Source of the DNA: Prolixibacteraceae bacterium | Lineage (GTDB): Bacteria; Bacteroidota; Bacteroidia; Bacteroidales; Prolixibacteraceae | DNA length: 64,000 nt | Direction: 5' to 3' | Assembly (NCBI GenBank): GCA_019459485.1 | Contig: JAIBEZ010000089.1 | Coordinates: 1 to 64,000, forward strand | Part shown: positions 58,958 to 64,000 of the stretch, one piece after another | How the letters are laid out: every line of letters begins with the position of its first letter | How positions within the stretch are numbered: position 1 is the first letter of the stretch | The notes under the pieces: generated by a model | The model's input: only the letters and a program-made list of their open reading frames with translations | Database searches by the model: none | What the model was told of the DNA's origin: nothing | Made by a program: the position numbers and the translations under genes

Positions 58958-59053
58958 TTAACGTCTAAAGTTTAAAGTTGGGTTCCAGGTTCCAAATTCC
59001 AGGTAGTATGCCGAATAGAGCATAACTTGAAACTTTGAACTTGAAACTTGAAA
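58958..59053. repeat. AAGTTTAAAGTT and ACTTGAAAC repeats between araD and araB
   Basis: GTTTAAAGTTTAACG and similar units, then GGTTCCAGGTTCCAAATTCC, then ACTTGAAACTTTGAACTTG-type copies ending at the araD stop. Same repeat family as before cvfB and topB. Confidence 0.55.
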
Positions 59054-59740
59054 CTATTTCTGCCCGTAATACGCATCTTTTCCGTGTTTTCGGAGGAAAT
59101 GTTTGTCGAGCAATACCTGATCCATGCTGGTTTGCGGGTTCAGGTGCAAGCTACGGAAGGTCATTTTCGCGACTTCTTCGAGAACAACCGCATTGTGAAC
59201 CGCATCGTCAGCATTCTTTCCCCAGGTAAACGGAGCATGGTTGTTGACCAGCACACCGGGAACCTGATCAGGATCGATCCCTTTGAACCGTTCAATGATG
59301 ACCCGGCCGGTTTCCAGTTCGTATTCTCCTTTAATTTCGGCTTCGTTCATTTTTCGGGTGCAGGGAATTTCTCCGTAGAAATAATCGGCGTGGGTGGTTC
59401 CAATTGCCGGAATTCCGCGACCGGCCTGCGCCCAGCTTGTTGCCCATTCCGAATGGGTGTGCACAATTCCACCGATGTTCAGAAACTGGCGGTACAAAAT
59501 CAGGTGGGTTGCGGCATCGCTCGATGGTTTCAGATTTCCTTCCACCACTTTTCCATACAGGTCGAGCACAACCATGTCTGATGGTTTCATCGCATCGTAC
59601 GAAACACCACTGGGTTTAATCACCACCATACCATGTTGGCGGTCGATACCACTTACATTTCCCCAGGTAAAAATCACCAATCCGTGTTTTACCAAATCTA
59701 GATTGGCTTTCCAGACTTCTTGTTTTAATTGTTCGAGCAT
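59054..59740 (-). CDS. araD: L-ribulose-5-phosphate 4-epimerase
   Basis: 228 residues (E. coli AraD has 231). Class II aldolase fold that converts L-ribulose-5-P to D-xylulose-5-P, feeding the pentose phosphate pathway. Motifs: [10 protein letters not shown] (N-terminal substrate loop), [19 protein letters not shown] with the catalytic Asp, zinc ligands in [14 protein letters not shown] (two His) and [11 protein letters not shown] (third His), and the C-terminal [15 protein letters not shown]. Upstream of araB, downstream of GH97 on the same strand. Confidence 0.95.
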   Translation of the reverse strand: MLEQLKQEVWKANLDLVKHGLVIFTWGNVSGIDRQHGMVVIKPSGVSYDAMKPSDMVVLDLYGKVVEGNLKPSSDAATHLILYRQFLNIGGIVHTHSEWATSWAQAGRGIPAIGTTHADYFYGEIPCTRKMNEAEIKGEYELETGRVIIERFKGIDPDQVPGVLVNNHAPFTWGKNADDAVHNAVVLEEVAKMTFRSLHLNPQTSMDQVLLDKHFLRKHGKDAYYGQK

Positions 59741-59744
59741 ATTT

Positions 59745-59832
59745 AAAAAGTTTAAAGTTACAGGTTCAAAGTTTCAAGTCATTTGTTGTCACTGATTGTC
59801 GTTCAATAGTCATTCAATAGTCATTCAGTTGT
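59745..59832. repeat. mixed short repeats between GH97 and araD
   Basis: AAGTTTAAAGTT and GTTCAAAGTTTC units, then ATTGTCGTTCAATAGTC and ATAGTCATTCA units that resemble arms of the palindrome at 9484-9545. Confidence 0.45.
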
Positions 59833-59909
59833 AAATATCAACAAGCAAAGATGTACAATTCTGCCAGTTGCCGGTCGCCAGCTGCAGACTGAATTCACTG
59901 CGACGAACA

Positions 59910-61847
59910 CTACTTCACCGGTTCCAGCCATGCAGCAAAACCGCCACCAGGCGCCATTCTGATTTTCACCACATCGCCTTTCACCACCGTTTTCGATGTG
60001 CTCATCACATTTTCAGCATTCGTTGCTGCATCCGGAGCATCTTCGAAAGTTACCATTTTGTATTTTCCGGCATCCAGAAAATCAAGTTTAATTTCGAGCA
60101 TGCGGGTTTCGCTATTGGTCATTGAGCCAATAAACCATTCGTTTCCTGAACGTCGCGCAGAGGTAATGTATTCGCCGATCTGTCCATTCAGTATTTTGGT
60201 ATCGTCCCACATGGTTTTTACTTTTTTTAGGAATTCGGTTCCTGACTGTCCTTTGTAATTATCGGGATGGTCGCAGGCAACCTGGAACGGACTGTCGTAC
60301 ACTACGAACTGAGCCAGTTGAAGCGCCCGTGTTCCCTGCACCTGCGCAGGTGTTCCGTTTTCAAATTTTTCCGGGGTGCGGTTCAGAAATCCGCCGGGAG
60401 TGAAATCCATCGGACCGGCCAACATTCGGGTAAAAGGCAGAGTAGTCATGTGTTCCGGCGTAATGCGCAATGACCATTTGTTGTATTCGTTGCCCAAAAC
60501 ACCTTCGCGGGTAACCAGATTGGGATATGTTCTTCGCCAGCCGTCGGGTTTGTAGGCTCCGTGAAAATCGACCATCAGATGGTGGGCGGCGGCAGTCTTC
60601 ACGATGCGGTGGTACCAGTTTACCATTTCCTGATCGTCGCTGTCCATAAAGTCGATTTTTATACCGGCAATACCCCAGCTTTCATACAAGGCACAAGCTT
60701 TATCGAAATCGCTGCGGTTTACATCGGTGTAGTAAAGCCAAACCCAGCACTTTACATTTTTATTTTTTGCATAGGCCAGAATGTCCGGCATGTCAAGCTG
60801 AGGGGCAACTTTGGTAATGTCGGCTTCAGGTTTATTGAATGGCCCGTACCATTGCCAATCGATTAGCTGATAAGGCCAACCCATTTCGGAAGCAAGATCA
60901 ATGTATTTTTTAATGGTTTCGTTGTCCACTTTGACTTCACCGCTCCACCAATGGTCCCAGGCACAGATACCCGGTTTAATCCAGGAAGGATCTACAATGG
61001 CGCAAGGTTCATTCAGGTTCATCACGATTTCAGATTCAACTAATTTACCGGGAGAATCGCCAAGCATAATTACCCTCCATGGCGTTTTGTGAGGAAATTT
61101 AAATTTCACTTTGTCGCCATTTTCGGGTTGGCTTGGTAATGGAGCCAGATTGGAACGTACTGAAAATCCGGTTTTTGAATGCCCCTGTTTCAGGTACATT
61201 CCGGCATAATCGGTAATATTTGCTTCAGTAATGGCAGCGTAACAATCGTCTGAAATCTTTACTGTCATTGGCAATCCGATTACCATTTGATCGTTGATGT
61301 CAGAAAGTTTACGTTTGAAATATTCGTTTTCCTGAGAAGAGCGGTAACTGCCATGATTTGCTGCCCAGCAAGTATGATCGGCTGTAAAATTAAAGGTTAC
61401 CAGTTCGTCGGTAATCACATATTCGTGGTTGTTTCCGGAGCCGACAAACTCAGTGCGAAAAGCGACACCATCGTCAAATGCTCTGAAAACGAGGTTCATC
61501 GTGCGTCGTGGAAAATTCATTTCTTGCAATTGAAGTGTGAGTTCCCTGCAATTGTTCAGAATGGTGGATGTTCTCTTTAATACTGGCGTCCATGTTTCAT
61601 TAATGTCTTTGGACGAAGTTTTAAGCACATTCAAGTTGTCACCCAATGGGGGAGCCTGTTTAAATTCGAAACGGATTTTCGAATTGGTTAATACCGGTTT
61701 TCCTTTAAAATGAACACTATACACAATCTGGGTGCCCACCTCAACTTTGGCTTCTACCAATGAATTGGGAGACATAACCGAATATTGCGCATTGCCAACG
61801 ACGTAAATTGCCAGAAAGCAAATTGCACTTAAAAAGAATCGTTTCAT
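59910..61847 (-). CDS. GH97 family glycoside hydrolase
   Basis: 645 residues with a signal peptide (AIYVVGNAQ). N-terminal beta-sandwich (about 22-280; YSVMSPNSLVEAKVEVG), a central (beta/alpha)8 barrel (ICAWDHWWSG, YQLIDWQWYG, GIKIDFMDSDDQEMVNWYH, MVDFHGAYKPDGWRRTYPN, REGVLGNEYNKW) and a small C-terminal beta domain. GH97 contains inverting alpha-glucosidases (SusB) and retaining alpha-galactosidases or beta-L-arabinopyranosidases. The Asp in KIDFMDSDD is at the position of the retaining nucleophile, so I favour the retaining group. Its place upstream of araD-araB makes an arabinose- or galactose-releasing enzyme plausible. Periplasmic. Confidence 0.88.
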   Translation of the reverse strand: MKRFFLSAICFLAIYVVGNAQYSVMSPNSLVEAKVEVGTQIVYSVHFKGKPVLTNSKIRFEFKQAPPLGDNLNVLKTSSKDINETWTPVLKRTSTILNNCRELTLQLQEMNFPRRTMNLVFRAFDDGVAFRTEFVGSGNNHEYVITDELVTFNFTADHTCWAANHGSYRSSQENEYFKRKLSDINDQMVIGLPMTVKISDDCYAAITEANITDYAGMYLKQGHSKTGFSVRSNLAPLPSQPENGDKVKFKFPHKTPWRVIMLGDSPGKLVESEIVMNLNEPCAIVDPSWIKPGICAWDHWWSGEVKVDNETIKKYIDLASEMGWPYQLIDWQWYGPFNKPEADITKVAPQLDMPDILAYAKNKNVKCWVWLYYTDVNRSDFDKACALYESWGIAGIKIDFMDSDDQEMVNWYHRIVKTAAAHHLMVDFHGAYKPDGWRRTYPNLVTREGVLGNEYNKWSLRITPEHMTTLPFTRMLAGPMDFTPGGFLNRTPEKFENGTPAQVQGTRALQLAQFVVYDSPFQVACDHPDNYKGQSGTEFLKKVKTMWDDTKILNGQIGEYITSARRSGNEWFIGSMTNSETRMLEIKLDFLDAGKYKMVTFEDAPDAATNAENVMSTSKTVVKGDVVKIRMAPGGGFAAWLEPVK

Positions 61848-62171
61848 CAGTTGATTGTTAGTTCGGGTGTTTAAAAATCATTGACTTAAATCTTTCGGTA
61901 GAGCTTGAAATATAAAACGTAAAATTAACACTTATCTTTACTTCTCAAAGTCCAATAATTTGTTTAAGGTTGCTTCAACCACTTTTATTTCTTTGAGGAA
62001 AATTTCAGGATTATTGAATACAAGCCAAGACGCTTTAATTAACTGCTGAAATTAGCTGTTTTAGTTGAATTTTAAGGCACTTACTCCTGAAGTTTATTTT
62101 GAATACTGGCAAACTTTAAGTTCAGCCAAATGTTTAAAATATGTCGTAAAACACAAAAAAAATATTTTAAT
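61848..62171. other. 324-bp intergenic region between divergent genes
   Basis: AT-rich, no plausible gene, no exact TANNTTTG box in either direction and no strong hairpin. It must hold the promoters of GH97 (minus) and NDH-2 (plus), which I cannot place. Confidence 0.5.
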
Positions 62172-63482
62172 ATGCCAGTCAATATACCGGAAACGGCGCA
62201 AAAGAGAATTGTAATTATAGGAGCAGGATTTGGTGGCCTGAAATTGGCGCAAAAGCTCGTTGGTTCGGGATACCAGATTGTGCTGATTGACAAGAACAAC
62301 TACCATCAGTTTCAGCCATTGTTTTACCAGGTTGCAAGTGCAGGGATAGAACCGAGTTCCATTCTTTTCCCTCTCCGGAAAATATTTCAGAAGCAAAAAG
62401 ATGTTTATGTCCGGGTGGCTGAGGTTTATTCGGTCGATCCTCAAAAAAAGGAACTTCAAACCAGTCTTGATACGGTTTGGTACGATTATCTGGTTATTTC
62501 GTCGGGTGTAAATTCCAATTTCTTCGGAATGAAAAACATGGAAGAATACGCCATTCCAATGAAATCGGCCTCTGAAGCCATGGCGCTGAGAAACCGCTTG
62601 CTGCAAAGTTTCGAGAAGGCGGTTACCCTGCGCGATCAGAATGAAAGAAGATCTTTATTGAATGTAATTGTTGTAGGAGGTGGGCCAACCGGTGTTGAGG
62701 TTGCAGGAGCAATTGCTGAAATGAAAAAATTTGTCCTGCCAAAGGATTATCCCGATCTGAATTTTGATGCGATGCAGATCAGTTTAATTGAAGGTTCGCC
62801 GGCGTTGCTGGGTGTAATGTCGAATCATGCTTCCAAAAAAGCATTGTTCTACCTTCAGCGGCTCGGAATTAAGGTGTTGCTAAATACACAGGTAACCGAT
62901 TTCGACGGAAATATGTTGAGTTTTAGAGATGGTACACAGATTGAAACCAAAACGGTCATCTGGGCTGCGGGTATCAGTGGTGTTGTCCCTTCCGGATTCT
63001 CCAAGGATTTGATTGGCAGAGGAAACCGGATTTTGGTTGACGAGTATAACCGGATTCAAGGATTTGACGATATTTATGCCATCGGCGATGTTTGTCTGAT
63101 GCAGTGTGCCAGCCATCCAAACGGACATCCTCAGGTGGCGCAGGTTGCTATTCAGCAAGGTAAAAATCTGGCCATGAATTTACTCTCGATGAAAAGAAAC
63201 GGCTCGTTGAGGCAATTCAAATACATCGATCGCGGCTCGATGGCCACCATTGGCCGAAACCGTGCGGTTGCCGATCTTTCATTTGTAAAATTCAGCGGTT
63301 TTGTTGCGTGGCTTACCTGGATGTTTGTACACCTGATGGCCATCGTGGGGGTTAAAAACCGATTGCTGATTTTCATTAACTGGATGTGGAACTACCTGAC
63401 CTACGACCAGTCGTTGCGCCTGATTCTATGGGCTGCGAAGAAAGATCCAACGAAAATAATATCGCCATTGGACAGAAAATAA
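62172..63482 (+). CDS. ndh: type II NADH:quinone oxidoreductase (NDH-2)
   Basis: 436 residues. Two Rossmann dinucleotide folds: IIGAGFGGLKLA near the N terminus (FAD) and IVVGGGPTGVEVAGAIAEM at about 160-178 (NADH). Further NDH-2 landmarks are NNYHQFQPLFYQVASAG, VIWAAGI, IYAIGDVCLM and PQVAQVAIQQGK. A C-terminal hydrophobic/amphipathic segment (FVAWLTWMFVHLMAIVG, then LIFINWMWNYL) would anchor it at the inner membrane. It oxidises NADH and reduces menaquinone without pumping protons. The ATG at 62172 is preferred; an upstream start would add 14 Lys-rich residues. Appears monocistronic. Confidence 0.88.
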   Translation: MPVNIPETAQKRIVIIGAGFGGLKLAQKLVGSGYQIVLIDKNNYHQFQPLFYQVASAGIEPSSILFPLRKIFQKQKDVYVRVAEVYSVDPQKKELQTSLDTVWYDYLVISSGVNSNFFGMKNMEEYAIPMKSASEAMALRNRLLQSFEKAVTLRDQNERRSLLNVIVVGGGPTGVEVAGAIAEMKKFVLPKDYPDLNFDAMQISLIEGSPALLGVMSNHASKKALFYLQRLGIKVLLNTQVTDFDGNMLSFRDGTQIETKTVIWAAGISGVVPSGFSKDLIGRGNRILVDEYNRIQGFDDIYAIGDVCLMQCASHPNGHPQVAQVAIQQGKNLAMNLLSMKRNGSLRQFKYIDRGSMATIGRNRAVADLSFVKFSGFVAWLTWMFVHLMAIVGVKNRLLIFINWMWNYLTYDQSLRLILWAAKKDPTKIISPLDRK

Positions 63483-63607
63483 AAAATGAATCTTATAGTA
63501 TTTAAAGCCCTGAATTATTTGGTGTAGGTTGAATAATTATTTGATAAAGAGTCATAAGTAAGCTGTTTATTTCGTAACTTTTACAGATAATCTAAAATTA
63601 TACTGTT

Positions 63608-64000
63608 ATGGAAAAACTTTTCTTATTATGTGTAAAATTATTTAGAATTTTGCTTGTGTTTTTAGTTTTTGCATTCTGTTTTGGATGTCAGAAAGACCTC
63701 CTTCAAACAGAAAATGAGAACGAACCAGAAGCCTTCGGGCTTAAAAGTGCAAAAATGACCAACTTTATGGTTATTTCTAAATCGGAAACACTCTCTGCTG
63801 GTTTTGAAAAGCAACTTTCTGCTTATGGCGAAATTGTAAAATCTATGCCTGAAATTGGCATTGTGGTTATTAAACCAACGACTTCAAACTTTCAAACGAA
63901 AGTTGCAAAACTTACCGAGGTAAAAGCGGTGGTTCGCGACCTCAAGGTTAAGTGGATTGAACCAGATAAATTTATCAGCGAAGCAAGTCCACCGAGTATT
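63608..64000 (+). CDS. lipoprotein with subtilisin-propeptide-like domain, 3'-truncated by window
   Basis: 131 codons are visible before the right edge, with no stop. The N terminus is a lipoprotein signal (VFLVFAFCFGCQKD; lipidated Cys27). The following region (TNFMVISKSETLSAGFEKQL to VRDLKVKWIEPDKF) has the beta-alpha-beta pattern of an I9 inhibitor propeptide, which precedes S8 subtilisin-like catalytic domains. The catalytic domain would lie beyond the window, so a surface- or periplasm-anchored serine protease is inferred, not seen. Begins 125 bp after ndh, on the same strand. Confidence 0.7.
   Translation, partial: MEKLFLLCVKLFRILLVFLVFAFCFGCQKDLLQTENENEPEAFGLKSAKMTNFMVISKSETLSAGFEKQLSAYGEIVKSMPEIGIVVIKPTTSNFQTKVAKLTEVKAVVRDLKVKWIEPDKFISEASPPSI

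Overview
The window is bacterial chromosome from a member of the Bacteroidota. The evidence is a type IX secretion (T9SS) locus with a CHU_C-type adhesin, PorP/SprF and PorE-like proteins, a second T9SS-sorted protein, the Bacteroidota -7 box TANNTTTG upstream of many genes, and no consistent Shine-Dalgarno sequence. The mix of a [FeFe] hydrogenase, glycoside hydrolases and arabinose genes suggests a fermentative polysaccharide degrader of the Marinilabiliales/Prolixibacteraceae kind. That placement is an inference from gene content, not a measured phylogeny.

Layout. 1-5.7 kb: T9SS adhesin (5' end outside the window), PorP/SprF and a PorE-like OmpA protein. 5.9-9.5 kb: SirB1-like protein, nucleoside phosphorylase, hotdog thioesterase and a CE2-type esterase, separated by palindromic and heptad repeats. 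9.6-11 kb: group B-like [FeFe] hydrogenase. 11.3-16.4 kb: a tightly overlapped five-gene operon (UbiA prenyltransferase, type III polyketide synthase, methyltransferase, FAD monooxygenase, second methyltransferase) that looks like a phenolic-lipid or alkylquinone pathway. 16.5-22.2 kb: CsbD stress protein, a Tricorn-like protease, and a VTC/DUF4956/DUF2490 operon. 22.4-26.8 kb: tRNA-Trp, LutA-like protein, CvfB and topoisomerase III. 26.9-27.2 kb: an antitoxin next to the tail of a deleted PIN toxin. 27.3-34.2 kb: a His-rich membrane protein with a TonB receptor, then a GH78-GH29 operon. 34.3-36 kb: GlcG-like protein, DUF3795 and an intact VapBC. 36-43.7 kb: RlmD, a T9SS-sorted propeller protein, an ABC-F ATPase, RlmB, and a second ABC-F with a degenerate second ATPase domain. 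43.7-46.8 kb: alpha/beta hydrolase plus hybrid histidine kinase. 46.8-49 kb: a long leader and a sugar transferase carrying a pseudo-receiver domain, then Tag. 49.2-55.8 kb: TPR protein, RarA, MFS transporter, lipoprotein and FAD oxidase. 55.9-57.2 kb: an AbiE toxin-antitoxin pair between two related hairpins. 57.3-61.8 kb: GH97, AraD and AraB. 62-64 kb: type II NADH dehydrogenase and the start of a lipoprotein with a subtilisin-propeptide-like domain.

How the parts fit. GH78, GH29, CE2, GH97 and AraBD together point to breakdown of plant or algal heteroglycans rich in rhamnose, fucose and arabinose. The hydrogenase and LutA-like protein fit fermentative redox balance, and NDH-2 fits a quinone-linked chain. 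The best candidates for undescribed biology are the type III polyketide operon, the VTC/DUF4956/DUF2490 operon, the pseudo-receiver sugar transferase with its terminator-bearing leader, and the hairpin-bracketed AbiE module. Several families of short intergenic repeats are scattered across the window.
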